Shown: positions 45,164 to 56,566, numbered from the stretch's first letter. The stretch is 64,000 nt of DNA from Symsagittifera roscoffensis (GCF_963678635.1 NC_087063.1:33726682-33790681); one strand, 5' to 3'. Made by a program: numbers and translations. Notes: generated by a model not told the origin, from the letters alone.

Positions 45164-47751
45164 TTATATGTTGTATGGGACTTTGCGATATGTTTGGTCT
45201 AAAATTTGGGTTATGTGTAATGCTAGGTTTCGGAAATTACGTGGGACTAAGGATAATGGATGGTTATGTGGTAGGGGTGGCAACTGTGGTGCGGTAGGTG
45301 TTACTTCTATGTTATTATGTTCTTCGTCGTATGTGTTCTGTCTTGTCGCTATTTTTGTATTATATTCTTTTATTTGTGCGTCTAGAAGAATTTTGTTAAT
45401 TGATGATGAAAAAATTTCAAAAAATCCTGCAAATAGTATGCGTGCTACACTTGCTTGTCTATTTACTTGTGTGTGTATAGCGCATGTGTTATAGATTCCT
45501 TTTAAAAGTGAAAAAAGAAATCCTATAAAGTTAAACATTGCGTATAGGATAGTTAATTTTTCTAAGATGTAATAGGGCCATCCTAGAAAAACGAGAATTT
45601 CATTTTTTAGTGTAACAAAGCTAAAAATATTTATAGGTGGAATATCTTGTGGTCTGTATTTTTCACCGTTTAAATATATATAGTCTTTAATGTCTTTAAA
45701 ATATCCGCTATAATCTTGTGTATAAATATCTGCAAATCCTGCGGTTTTGGCAAGTTTGCGTAAATTTTGATCAATTGATTGTCTTTGTATAGTGTCCATT
45801 TGTGTTAATAATTCTTGGAATTGTTGTGTTCTAATGTGGTGTTGGATATCTGATTTTGAATATATTCCAATTGATTGTAAATCAATATTTGGATTACGAG
45901 CAATAGCTCTGATGCTTTCGGGTGAAAATTTTTTGAGTGATTGCATCAACGTGGGGTATGGAGTAAGAAGATAATATTTATCTTCATCAGGGTTCAATTG
46001 TACTACATTGTGGCTAATTTCTGATCCACATGGGACTGCGGTATCCCAAAAATATGTTCGTCTTGAAAGTGTGTCAACAAAATGTACCTTATTTTTATAA
46101 AAGATAGGGATTCTTTTATAGCATCGTTTATCTTCAAAAACATATAGTGGTGATACTTTTATGGTACAAGTTTAAAACCATAAATTGTTTCCTTCGTAGT
46201 CTAGAAAATTTGATCTATTTCTTGATAATAAATATCCTGCGTAGGGTATTTTTAACACTGCTAGTGCGAGTGATTGTAGGATTTGTGTCCTTTTTAATTC
46301 GCTTAGTTGGTGAAGTGTTTCTAATTCGGAGAGTGACATTTCTTAAAAAATTCGACTAATCGTGTAGTCTAACTTCATATCTAAGTGGATATCATAGTGG
46401 ATATTACCAAAATAAGTATTATTCATTAGTGATAGTTCTTGTAAACGTGTGCTTCTAGTGTCTTGTGGCTTTAGTTTTCCACCAGGTTGACCATTTCTTT
46501 TTTGAAAGTTAACTGGTATATATGATGTTCCTTCGTATAGAGGGTGACCTGTGGCATAAGGGTCAAATTTTATTTTTCCAGTGGTCATGTCGAAACCTTT
46601 TTCGTATTCAACTAATATTTCAGAATATTGTGTTTTGTGAAGTGGGTTTCTGTATTTGCATGCGAGTTCTGTTTCTTGATATATTTGGAAACGTGTTAAT
46701 TTATTTTCTATATTATGGAGATTTCGAAAATCAGTACTTTGTTTTCGTGATGGATGGACTTGTTCATATGGAATTGATTGTATAAAATATTTTTCGTGAA
46801 ATTTTATCATTCTTGCGTGTATTTTTGCTACTTGAAATGTTGTGCATGTATCTTCGGGAAACCAAACAATTGTTGCATGTGTCCGTGTTGTAGGATCACA
46901 ATAACCTTGATCGTTTTTACAAGGTAATCTAATTTCTTGATAGATCATTGTGTTGTCGGATAAATCGCGTGTGAGTTGTATTTTTTCGAGTTGTATTTTC
47001 CAATCGAAAAACATTATTTCTTGATATCCTTTATTTTTGTGTCTGCTTTGCAGTTTGATGGGTTATTTATACCAATATGTGGTATCCAGTGCTTATCGTG
47101 TATGTCATAAGTTAATCTTCCGTGTGCGCCGTTGTATGGGTATTTTTCATCTAGTTTTATATGTCCTTGATATCTTTCAAGTTCTGCTTGATGTACAGAA
47201 TCGGCAAAGACTTGAAAATATACTAGTTTTCTGTCGGTGTTTTTATTTCTTTTGATATTTAATCTGAGTAGCTCGTTTTTAAAATCATCGGGATTTAGAT
47301 GTAGAAGTCGTTCTATATTACTTTGGTAGAATGATTCGTGGTCAAGTCGGTTTTTATTTCCGTTTGAAACTTGTGAACAGTGTACTTTCTTTTCGGAAAA
47401 TGTTGCTGTAAATTTATATCCTGCGACTGTTGTTGCTCGGGCTTTTCAGTACAGTGCCGCTATTACATTTGTAGTTTCTATAGCTTGTGGTTCCGTTTCG
47501 CATTGTGATACTTGATTTATTGCATATTTGTGTAGTGTTTTTTGTTCATTTTCTTCACAATCGTAGTGTGTTACTAATAAGTCCTGGGGTCCTGTGCGGG
47601 GAAAGGATTTGTGTTCTGATCGGAAATTATTAGAAAAAGGAGTTGTTGAAAAATCAATATTTTTAGAATATACATGTGTATGATAATCCTGAGTATGGGC
47701 TATAAAATGTGATGTAACCAATTGTCTTTTTGGTATATCTGTCGTATTTAT
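45164..47751 (-). pseudogene. Envelope-like glycoprotein region (interrupted)
   Basis: A chain of readings on the minus strand: 47446-47751, then an in-frame TGA, open to about 47020, a frameshift, 46343-47014, a TAA at 46343-46345, a short piece, a TAA at 46172-46174, then open to 45164. The last part carries two close hydrophobic segments near 45480-45600 (ILVFLGWPYYILEKL and FNFIGFLFSLLKGIY), fitting a membrane anchor, followed by a polar tail. Cys-containing blocks such as CYKRIPIFY and VPCGSEISHN, and upstream DTCTTFQVAKIHARM, remind me of the gB-like glycoproteins of chuviruses, some of which have been captured by LTR retroelements. That comparison is from memory and needs a profile search. 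Position after integrase fits an env gene. Four breaks make it non-functional as written. Confidence 0.5.
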
Positions 47752-48907
47752 ATATTACTTCAGTTGTTATAAACGGTGGTGGTAGCGATTGAGCTGTTAT
47801 ATTGTGTGGGTTTAATGGGTAAGGATGTTGAGCAGTGTTGTTAAGTTTAACCGTGATTTCAAATTTTAATTGTAGACTATTTTGTTGGAGTATTTGGATG
47901 TTATGGTCACGAATGTCTTCGTGGATGTCTTGTCTATATTGTAGTCTATGGAGTGCCCAATTGTGGAGTCGGTTACTTTCTGGATGTTGTCCAAATAATG
48001 GTGGGGGTGCTGTGATGGGGGTTCCAATCTAATCTTAAAGGAATATTTGTTGATGATTGTTCTCGATATCTAGCGTCGAGGTTATTTGGAAAATTTAGGG
48101 GGAAAGGCGTCGCTGAAATCTGGCTTATTGATGGTGTTGATGGTAGTGATAATGTTTCTGGTAGTGATGATGATGTTGTTGTATCCGTAGAAATATCTAT
48201 TGGGTCATTTATTAAATTTGGTTCACCTTGTGTGAATGAGTGTGTTGTCCAATATGGTAGTCGTGATGCTTGGTTGGGGGGGTTAAAGGGATTGTCACGT
48301 ATTTGTTCAGATGTTGGTGTTGAACCTAAGTAATCTGAGGGTATACTTGAGGTGCTACGTATTAACTGATTGAGAGAAGAGCATTTAAGAAATGATTTCT
48401 TTGTCGAATATTTTTTGTTGTTTGAGGCGAGATTCAAGTGTGGTCGAGTTATTTATTGTTTTTTTGACAAGTGGGTTGAGTTTTGTGAAAAGTTGTTGGG
48501 GGCTAATTTTATGGCGTTCGGGAGGTCTTCTTTGCTTTATTTTTATTTGTCAGGTGATCTGGGGTATTTTTGAGATTTTTGTACTTTAGGCTAAATTAAT
48601 ATGGTCGTATTTTTTACTTTAGGCTAATTTATCATTTTTGGTTGGGGGGTTTTTGAGGTCTAAGTTAGGAAAATATTGTTGATCTTTGCTTTATTAGATA
48701 AGGGAGGGTTATGATATTATAGTGGTAATTGTTTTAGTTGTCAAGTTTGAGTGGTTTGCTTATTTTTTACCTGGAGGTTGTAAAGTTATAGTTATAGATA
48801 TGCCTGGAGTTTAATATCTTTCGTCTAATTGGTTTGTGTTATAGTTATAGAAGGTGACGGATTGAATGAATCCTATTGGCTAATTTTGAACTAGAATCGT
48901 TGCTTTT
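47752..48907 (-). other. Segment between integrase and envelope-like region
   Basis: Contains a reading at 47973-48437 (154 codons, no ATG at its start) rich in Ser, Thr, Pro and Asn (TSEQIRDNPFNPPNQ, SLPETLSLPSTPSISQ). It could be the N-terminal part of an env or a small extra ORF. I do not recognise it. Confidence 0.4.
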
Positions 48908-49371
48908 CTATGTTACGTCAGTGGGTTTGGCAATTGTTTGGTATGGTCCCTTGCGAAGGGGTTGTAATTTTTTAGAAATTCCTTTTTGTGTATTAAAATT
49001 AGGTATTAAGACAAATGTTCCAATTTTTAAATCTGAGGCTGGTGTAAAGCGTGAATTAATTTGTTCGTTAATGTTTTGCTTTTGTAACAATTTTTTTGTT
49101 ACTCTTTGGTAAATTTCATTGTGTTTTTTATCTCTATTTAAAATCCATTCGGTGTGTGTGCTGGAGGCTAATCTAAGGATTTGTGAGTGATGAAAATGAT
49201 CTTCATCATGCGTGTGTAAAGGTAGGTTTCGTATGGTGACATTCCTAGAGTTGTCGTATTTTGTGAATTATATGCTAAGGGAAATAATTTTACATCTGCT
49301 GACCATTCTGTGTATCTTGTATCGTTTCCATTTATGATACATCTAAGATATTCTTGTAGTGAACGGTTCAT
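48908..49371 (-). pseudogene. Integrase C-terminal part
   Basis: Two readings. 49168-49371 continues the catalytic core after the amber stop (MNRSLQEYLRCII, SADVKLFPLAYNSQ, GMSPYE). After a frameshift 48908-49090 gives DLKIGTFVLIPNF and LRKGPYQTI, the GPY/F-type C-terminal module of gypsy integrases. The catalytic Glu lies in the few codons between the stop and 49371. Confidence 0.75.
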
Positions 49372-50655
49372 ACCTTCGACTAAACCGTTTGTCTAAGGTG
49401 CTTGAGATGTACGCGGTTTGTGTTTGATGTTATATAAGTGACATAGTGTGATGATTTCATTATTTATGAATTCTGTACCGTTGTCTGTAACTAAGATTTC
49501 GGGTAATATGAATTTAGCTATCCAGTGTTCATAAAGTGTTGTGTAAGCATAATAAGCGTTACAATGTGGTACTGGGTTGAGTGCTACATAATGTGTAAAT
49601 GCATCAACAATAACTCTAATGTAGGAGTTTCCTTCAGAGGATGGTGAAATTGGTCCTTTTGTATCGAATGAAATACGATGGTTAAAATATAAACTTTGTC
49701 CTTTAAAACCTTGTTTTTGTGCCATTTGTTTTTGATTTGGATAAGGTTTATTTAGCTGACATACTATACAATCATTGCATAGTACTTTTATCCAAATTGG
49801 TGCATTTGGGAAATAAAAATTTTGTGTAAAATTTGAATATGTTTTCTCTGATCCAGAGTGTCCTTTAGTGTTATGTGTATGTGAAATGTTGAAAGCTATT
49901 AGAATCTTACTTAAAGGGAGACAGGGAACTGTAGAATCATTTAATTGATTTTCTAGAAGGTCCGTGTTTTCATTAATTGTTGTATTATTAAATTTTTGGA
50001 AATATCGGAGGAGTGTTTTATTTCCTAAAATTGTGGTATCTGCCTTTACGGGCTTAGTTTTGTATTTGTGCCATGATTTTAGTTGTCTAATTACTGGGTC
50101 AAGATTTTGATATTGTTTCAAGATTTCAATTGTAATTTTATCTGTTGGAGGGTGAAAAATATTTTCAATTTCTAATTTAGATAGGGGAATTGTGCCAAGT
50201 GGGTCATGGAGGTCAAAGACTTGATTTATTGTGTATTTTGAATCATTTGTTTGTGGTCCTGATAAATTTATTTTTTCAGTTAAATTTTCTTTTTCAATTA
50301 ACGGAAAAAGGTCTTTTTTATGGGAGTGGTGTTTCATTCGTTTTTGTTGGGTGTTATTTTTTATCCATTGTGAGTATGGAATTGGTTTGAAAGTTGATGT
50401 TCCTAGTAGATCAACTTCGTAGTGATTATTTTGGCAATCTAAGTAAAGTGGGAAATGTTGTAGGTTATTTATTTGTGATTGTTCAATGTCAGTTTTTACT
50501 GCATATTTGCATTCTAGTCGGGGTGATGTTTCGTCTTTTGCAAGGTAAAATTTTATATTTTTGGGTATTTCAACTGTAGTTTTTTGTGTAAGTAATTCAG
50601 GTAGTGTATTTCGAGTAATGTATCTGGTAATGCAAGATTCTTTCCTGCTGTCCAA
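49372..50655 (-). pseudogene. Integrase N-terminal zinc domain and catalytic core
   Basis: 420 codons are open; the first codon is TTG, so this is a continuation of pol, not a true start. Zinc domain: His 261, His 266, Cys 293, Cys 296. Core: Asp 331 (ISFDTKGPI) and Asp 391 (VTDNGTEF). A TAG stop follows APxx at codon 421 where Trp is expected; the next residues TNGLVE place Glu 36 positions after Asp 391, giving D,D-35-E spacing. Residues 1-170 are the linker after RNase H. One nonsense codon thus cuts the enzyme just before its last catalytic residue. Confidence 0.85.
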
Positions 50656-50900
50656 ACTATATGTAAATTTGGAAATTTCATTAGAATTAATTGAAATCTA
50701 TAAACTCGGTGATTGGGATTTGACTTTTGTGTAAAGAGAAAAATGATTGGTTTATGATCTGTGAAAAGAACTGTTGGATGTTTTGATCCAAGTATCAGAA
50801 ATTCATATTCTGTAAGTGTATAAATTATAGCTGTACATTCTCTCATTAGAGTAAGAGAGTCGTAGCTCTGCTTGAGTGATTAATCGGGAATTTGCTGATA
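50553..50900 (-). pseudogene. RNase H domain of pol
   Basis: The reading 50553-50846 (97 codons) shows RECTAIIYTL (catalytic Glu), LFTDHKPIIF (Asp) and VWTAGKNLALPDTL, the conserved blocks of Ty3/gypsy RNase H. A frameshift near 50610 separates it from the integrase frame, which resumes with ITRNTLPELLTQKTT. The upstream part, to about 51000, is in a different frame with stops. Confidence 0.75.
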
Positions 50901-51645
50901 TAAGGTTCATTTTATTTGTACCACTATGTGATTGTAGTAATGCTGCGCCGATGATGCCAAAATTTGAAGCATCGCACTTTGCATAGAATGGTTGATTTGG
51001 ATCTGGAATTGTGTTTAAAATTTGTTCAGTTAAAAGTTTTTTAGTTTCTTCAAATCGTGTTTGATGTTCAGTGGCCCAGTCAAAATTATTTCGTTGTCTG
51101 GATATTATAGGATATTATAGAACGGTCTTAAATATAATTGCATTTTATAAACGTACTTGCTTAAGAAAATTAACATTCCCAGGAATTCTTGGATTTTCTT
51201 TTTGTTTGTTGGTGGTTGAAGTTTTTGAATAGCATCAATGCGTGATTTTAATGGAGTGATTGTGTTTCCTTCTATATTATGTCCTAAAAATTTAACTCGT
51301 GTTAAGAAGAAGGGTGATTTATCGGGGCGGCCTTCAGATTTTCGTTCTGAAGTATTTTATGATAGTGTTCTAAAACTGTAAACATTTCTTCTTTTGTCTG
51401 TGATTGCATAAAAACATCGTCTAAATAGGTGATTGCGTTTTTCTTGAGTATTAGTGGTCTAAAATTTTTGCTCATAAAAGCTGAAAATGCTGCTGGTTCT
51501 ATGGAAATTCCATAGAATAGGCGGTTGAATTCATATTGTTGATTTCCAATAACAAATTGTGTTAAACGTCGTGATTGTTCATCTAGTGGCATTTGATTGT
51601 ATGCACTATTCATATCTGCGGTTGTAAAGTATTTTCCGTTTTTTT
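50901..51645 (-). pseudogene. Reverse transcriptase catalytic part of pol
   Basis: The reading 51302-51613 has DMNSAYNQMPL, FNRLFYGISIEPAAF and AITYLDDVFMQ with an intact YLDD. A frameshift near 51330 leads to FFLTRVKFLGHNI in another frame. Between 51000 and 51300 the RT connection carries stops, and a 10-base direct duplication (GGATATTATA twice, near 51100-51120) disrupts it. On the 5' side an A9 run near 51640 shifts the frame from the protease-RT reading. Confidence 0.8.
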
Positions 51646-52965
51646 TTAAATAACTTGTATTGGTTCAATAGGCCAATTGCAATTCGATTCGTCTATTAGT
51701 GAATTGAGGTATCTAGCGTCTAAAACTATTTTTAATGATTCTTCTTTTTCTAAGATGATACCAGGGTTAATAAATGTGTTACCTTTTGGTTGTTCTTCTT
51801 TATTTACTAGTGAGATAATTTTGTATTGTTCTAAAATATCAAGTAATCTGTTTACTTTGTCAAGTAAATGAATTGGTACTTTACTAGCTCTTTGTTTTTT
51901 GAAAACTGCGTCAGGTTTTAACGGGAGATGTAGTGATGAACTGATTTTCCCAACATCAAATTTTGATGTTGCGTAGACTATTGAATATTTTAATAGTTGT
52001 TTTGCTAGTTTGTCAAATTCGATTTGTGTAATTTGTGAGTGTTCAAAGTTAAACATCGTTAAAAATTGTTGTTGTTCTTTTGTGTAATTTGTTATATTGA
52101 AAGTTGGTTTAAAATATGGTGTTTTTGTGAAATAATCTGTATTTCTCTTTTCATTGCTTATTATGTTATTTATGGATAGTTCTTCGTTAAGAATTGTGGA
52201 TTGGCAAATATCTAACAATTGGAGTATATTATTTACGCGGTATGCTTTTTCATGTATGAGTGAGATTGTAGCGTTTGTTTTGCAATATCCTAAAAGTCCT
52301 AAGGGTAATGTTACTTGATACGGTGTATTGTTATACACGTGTAGCGAAATGATGTCGGAATTCGTCTTTTTCAAATATTTTATAGATGAAATCGTGATTT
52401 TGAAAAACTTGTGAATAGGTTTAAATTCAAAGTCTGACATAAAAAGTTGTTGTTCATTTTGACTTTTATCATACTGGTGAATTTGTTTTATTAAAAAGTT
52501 ATATATATTTCCTGATAGTGGTTTCAGGTGTTTCCGTTGTTGGTTATAAATTGGATAAAATTTTGAGAAGCATGGTGGTTGTTTATTTAATCTTTGAAAA
52601 AACGTTAGAGCTGTATTTTTTGTTTTTGTGTACTTATCTTTGATCAGTATATTACTATTCAAGATGTTGATTGTTGGTATATATTTTGATATAAATGGTA
52701 TGCCAATGATATTGTGTTTAATATCAATAATAAGAAATATTTGTTTAAATGGTTTGTTTAGAATTTTATTTTGTTCCATTGTTCTTGTGGGGAGAAAGAA
52801 TAATTTGATTTTTCCATAATTTACTAATGTTGATCCTTGTGCTGTTGCTAGTTTACTAGAGGTTGCAAGAGGCCTTAATTTTGGGTGTGAAATTTTGATT
52901 TCATTCCATGTGGGAATATTAATTATGTTTGATTCTGCTCCTGAATCAATTAAAAAAAATTTCAA
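51646..52965 (-). pseudogene. Protease and RT fingers of pol
   Basis: 439 codons. The first codon (TTG) is not an initiator; the frame overlaps the last 20 bases of gag. FFLIDSGAESNIINI near the start is a retropepsin active site (DSG). Toward the end, QYKIISLVNKEEQPKGNTFI, GIILEKEESLKIVLDARYLN is the start of RT with the motif A region. The frame ends at a TAA just before a run of A. It would be made as a Gag-Pol fusion through frameshifting near the gag stop. Confidence 0.8.
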
Positions 52966-55339
52966 GATCTGGTGGTTTAAATTCTTTGTTTCTTGGACTT
53001 TCTAAGAGAAATGGTATTGTCCAAATTTTTTCTCTGGGTTGTTCTTTTTGTATATTTTGATAAATATGATTTGTGTTTAAACATTTTGTTTTGTCTTTTT
53101 CATCGGGTTTATTTACCGTGTTAATTTCGTTTATTTCTTGTGCAGTTTGTGTAGTATTGATGGGTTCAATATAATAATTGTGAAGGAGTTCCAATTGATT
53201 TTCATAGATATGTGATGTAAAAGGTTGTTCATATATGATAGGTTCGTAGTCGTTTTCGACTGTTATCATATTTACGGAGATGGTATTTTCGGTATCACTT
53301 TCTGTATCTGATGATCCACAGTTTATTTGATTTAGTTGTAGTTCGTTACTTCCTGTGTCATCATTACCTGGGGGGTCTGATGTTGTTTCTTCATTTGACT
53401 GTACTTGATTAACATGTCTTTGATGTTTTGGTGTACTACTTCTGTATCGATGTTTAGAATTATTATAATGGTTATTATTCCTATGTGGTAACTGATTATA
53501 TTGATTATTATAACTTGAATTTCGATTTTGTGAATTATTCCGTGATCTGTTTTGATAATTGTCATTTGATCTGTGATAGTTTGATCTATTATATGAGTTA
53601 TTTCTTGATCGATTGTTCGGGTAATTCTGATTTCGATTGTTCGAATAACTTCTATTTCGATTATGTGAATAGTTTCTATTTCTGTTGTATGATGAGTTTC
53701 GTGATTGATTATTGGAATAGTGTTTATTTCTTGGGTTTGATTGAGAATTGGATCTAGAAACAAATTGTGTTGCATTGGAATTTGATCTCGAATAGTTATT
53801 TTGACTAATTGATCGATTATAATTATTTTGTGAAGAATTCTGTGTATTTCTTCGTTCTGGTGATCTTCCTCTATAACTTGAGTTATATGGTGATTGAGTC
53901 CTTGTGTTATTGGTGTTGTTCGGAAGTGGTTTTCCTGAACTGTTGTTACTATTTATATTTTTGTTTGGTAGATTTTGATCTTTTTTCATATATTGATAGA
54001 ACGATTTATTTGGTTCTTTATGCTTTTGAGGTTTGTTTTGGTTATCTTGTTGTTTTTGTCTACATTCGGAAATACTGTGTCCGTATCGTCGGCAATAATT
54101 ACACCATTTTTTGAAAGATGGTTTGCCTATAAAACTTGGGTGTTTTTCATAAATATTTAGTATTTCAGTGATTTTTTCAACTAGGTCTGTATCTGATTCC
54201 TGTATGTTATTTATATGTGTAGTGTTTGTTTCAATTCGATTAACATATTGTAGTTTTAGATTTTCTGTTTCTTCAAGTTTCACTGTGATTTCCGCTTGCT
54301 CTAGTTTGTCTAATAGTTTTCGAAAATCTAAATCTGGCTCTCGAATTGAGGAAGGATGAGATGCTCTTTTTTTTATTGCTATTTTCCTTAATTGAGGTGT
54401 TAAGGTCATCATTAAAATTTCTGTCATTTTTGTGTTTTTATAGTCATGTGTTTTAAGTGAATATGCTTTTCGAACTAGTGTTTTGATACGTACTGCTAAT
54501 TTTTTGATGGTTTCATTTGGTAATCTGCGAATTTCATTACATAAAACTCTTTGGTGTTGTTTATTTCTTTCGGAGTCAAACATTTTTGAAAATTCTTGTG
54601 TAAATCTTTTCCAGTCTGATTTTATTTCTATAGGTAATACTGAAAACCTTTTTTGAGCTGCACCATCTAAGGTTGTTTGTATCAATGTTGTGCGTCTATG
54701 TATCCAATTTTGATGTAGTGGCGTATTAATTGGTTCAGGTCCTATATTTAAAATTAAATTTGCTGTTACTGCATTTAAATAATCTTCTACAGAATATTCA
54801 GGATCTGTTCCTGTAAATACCATCAGTAGTTTATTTGATGTTATTGATGATCCTACCATGAGGTATGGATTCATTGTCATTTGTAGTGATTCTGTGGCAT
54901 TTGGCATTTGCGAAAAATTTGAAAGTTGATTTTTTGTTATTTCGTGTTGCTGAAGATAATATGGAAGTGGTATTTCATTTTGCATTTGAGTTGGTTGATA
55001 CGAGTGCATAGTCATTGGGTTTTGTGGTTGAATGGGTTGAAAAGATTGTGTATTAGTTGGATTTGGTATATGTATTGGTTGTTGATTTCGTGTATCTGTT
55101 GGGTTTGGAGAGAAAATTCTATTATATGTATGAGGTCGTCGCGATCCTTGTGTGCGATATTCTTGGGTATATGGTGCAAAAATGTCTGGTTGTAAATAAT
55201 CATCATCAGATGATAAATAATACGTATGATGAGGTGCTTGCTTTTTATTTTTATTTTGTTGAAAGAATGGGTAATTTTCACTATGATCCTGTGGAGGATG
55301 TGAATTAGTTCGAAAATTTACTGAGTTGGTTGTTGTCAT
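52946..55339 (-). CDS. gag: Gag (797 residues, intact)
   Basis: Starts at an ATG (MTTTNSVNFR) and is open to a TGA. Residues 155-350 look like a retrotransposon capsid domain (LLMVFTGTDPEYSVEDYLNA, WKRFTQEFSKMFDSERNKQH, ETIKKLAVRIKTLVRKAY). A CCHC zinc knuckle follows (Cys 413, Cys 416, His 421, Cys 426; CNYCRRYGHSISEC). Residues 440-650 are a very long Asn-Arg-Ser-Tyr-rich stretch (NRNRNYSHNRNRSYSNN), likely RNA-binding. The acidic end precedes a T8 run and the stop. The same frame is open upstream of the ATG for about 60 codons, so the start could lie elsewhere. Confidence 0.85.
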   Translation of the reverse strand: MTTTNSVNFRTNSHPPQDHSENYPFFQQNKNKKQAPHHTYYLSSDDDYLQPDIFAPYTQEYRTQGSRRPHTYNRIFSPNPTDTRNQQPIHIPNPTNTQSFQPIQPQNPMTMHSYQPTQMQNEIPLPYYLQQHEITKNQLSNFSQMPNATESLQMTMNPYLMVGSSITSNKLLMVFTGTDPEYSVEDYLNAVTANLILNIGPEPINTPLHQNWIHRRTTLIQTTLDGAAQKRFSVLPIEIKSDWKRFTQEFSKMFDSERNKQHQRVLCNEIRRLPNETIKKLAVRIKTLVRKAYSLKTHDYKNTKMTEILMMTLTPQLRKIAIKKRASHPSSIREPDLDFRKLLDKLEQAEITVKLEETENLKLQYVNRIETNTTHINNIQESDTDLVEKITEILNIYEKHPSFIGKPSFKKWCNYCRRYGHSISECRQKQQDNQNKPQKHKEPNKSFYQYMKKDQNLPNKNINSNNSSGKPLPNNTNNTRTQSPYNSSYRGRSPERRNTQNSSQNNYNRSISQNNYSRSNSNATQFVSRSNSQSNPRNKHYSNNQSRNSSYNRNRNYSHNRNRSYSNNRNQNYPNNRSRNNSYNRSNYHRSNDNYQNRSRNNSQNRNSSYNNQYNQLPHRNNNHYNNSKHRYRSSTPKHQRHVNQVQSNEETTSDPPGNDDTGSNELQLNQINCGSSDTESDTENTISVNMITVENDYEPIIYEQPFTSHIYENQLELLHNYYIEPINTTQTAQEINEINTVNKPDEKDKTKCLNTNHIYQNIQKEQPREKIWTIPFLLESPRNKEFKPPDLEIFFN
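52950..52960 (-). promoter_or_regulatory. Possible gag-pro frameshift site
   Basis: On the minus strand GAAATTTTTTTTAATTGA contains T8 directly before the gag stop TGA. The protease frame is +1 (or -2) relative to gag and overlaps it here. I cannot tell programmed frameshifting from a sequence error in the homopolymer. Confidence 0.45.
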
Positions 55340-55704
55340 TGGGTTATCCCAAAAGTGAGAAAATACATGATTATTATTTTTTCGTGGGGGGCAGTTTGTT
55401 TTTGACGAATGTGCATAATTATAATTGTGTTCTGCAAAAGGGTTTCTGTGAACGTTTTTCGTGGTTTTGATGGTACTGTCATGGGTCTATATGTTTGATA
55501 ATCCATATGTGAATATTTTGGAGCAACCGAAGGTTTAACGGTTGATTGTAAGGTTACTTGTGCCAGTGAAGTATTTGTATTTCTTGGTGTTGTTAAATTT
55601 GGATGTATTGGTGAAATACTTTGTTATGTAGTTGTTGTTGTTGTTTGGACAATTTCTTCATTTATGAAGTGTGATGGTGTTTGAATATCTTGTTGTGTAA
55701 GATT
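55340..55704 (-). other. Pre-gag segment
   Basis: The frame of the 84-residue ORF goes on here past two stops (TGA at 55705, TAA near 55625) with Thr/Pro/Gln-rich sequence. The gag frame opens within it. No domain is seen. It may be a decayed part of a longer upstream protein. Confidence 0.4.
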
Positions 55705-55959
55705 TCAAGTTCCATTAAGGTTTTCATTGTGTATGGCGGTCCAATTTAAACTGTTATTTCGTGTATCAGGTGAAAATGTATTGTAGAATATTGGTGTTGC
55801 ATCAATGGTTATTGGTACTACTTTTACATAATATCTGTGGTAAGATATTGTACTTATTGCTTGACTTGAGATAGATTGTGGGATATTTATAAATGTAGGA
55901 TGAGACCATTCAGGGTCCCAAACGTTAGTCTGATTGTTCTGTAATGGCAGTATCATCAT
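55705..55959 (-). CDS. Small ORF of 84 residues before gag
   Basis: Starts at an ATG (MMILPLQNNQTNVWD), overlaps the end of the 213-residue ORF by 35 bases, and ends NENLNGT. No known domain; it contains IPQSISSQAISTISYHRYYV. The frame continues after the stop, so it may be part of an interrupted longer gene. Confidence 0.4.
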   Translation of the reverse strand: MMILPLQNNQTNVWDPEWSHPTFINIPQSISSQAISTISYHRYYVKVVPITIDATPIFYNTFSPDTRNNSLNWTAIHNENLNGT

Positions 55960-56566
55960 TTGGATTTTGAGGTCTAAAATTTTTTCTTGCTTGTGAAATT
56001 AAGTCTAAATTATGTGTGAAATAATCTATTATGAACCATGCCAAAATTTTTTGTAAGTCATGTTTTGTGTGTTGTGAAACATCGTCTTTAGTGAAATTTT
56101 TTTTGATTATATGTAGAATGGTTGAAAATAATGTGATTTCATTTCGTACTTTTGTATGTTTGGATGTTTCAGTTGGTGAGATACTTTGAAATTCTGTTTT
56201 TTCTAATATAGAATTATAGGTATATATTATTGCAAAAACTTCGTTAGTGAATATAGAGTTTGCTCTTTGTGAATTATAATATTGTATGCTTTTGATATAT
56301 TCTAAGAATACTTTTGAAAATTCTAATTCAAGATCATCTGTTTGAATTACGTATTTACGATGATTTGTATTTGGTGTGCTGAATTCTATGGTGTAGATTC
56401 CATATTGTTGTGTTAAGTTACATATATCTTTCAAATAATGTTCAATAATTTGTATTTTGATTTTTACATCTGGGAATTCTGCTTTGCATGGACTGATTCC
56501 GGGTTCAAACAAATTTATGAGTAAATTCTTGCAAAAAATCATGTTGCCCTCTTTTATCGGGTGCAT
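55925..56566 (-). CDS. ORF of 213 residues in the 5' part of the LTR element
   Basis: Starts at an ATG (MHPIKEGNMIFCKNLLINLF) and is intact. It looks like a compact helical protein (LEFSKVFLEYIKSIQYYNSQ, LFSTILHIIKKNFTKDDVSQ, LQKILAWFIIDYFTHNLDLI) with a charged end. No signal peptide, and no zinc or catalytic motif that I know. It sits between the 153-residue ORF and gag. It could be a structural (matrix-like) or accessory protein; the function is unknown. Confidence 0.55.
   Translation of the reverse strand: MHPIKEGNMIFCKNLLINLFEPGISPCKAEFPDVKIKIQIIEHYLKDICNLTQQYGIYTIEFSTPNTNHRKYVIQTDDLELEFSKVFLEYIKSIQYYNSQRANSIFTNEVFAIIYTYNSILEKTEFQSISPTETSKHTKVRNEITLFSTILHIIKKNFTKDDVSQHTKHDLQKILAWFIIDYFTHNLDLISQARKNFRPQNPNDDTAITEQSD

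Noticed and set aside
55057-55308. Plus-strand readings over gag and pol
   Set aside because: They are shadows of the intact gag frame and the pol frames on the minus strand.
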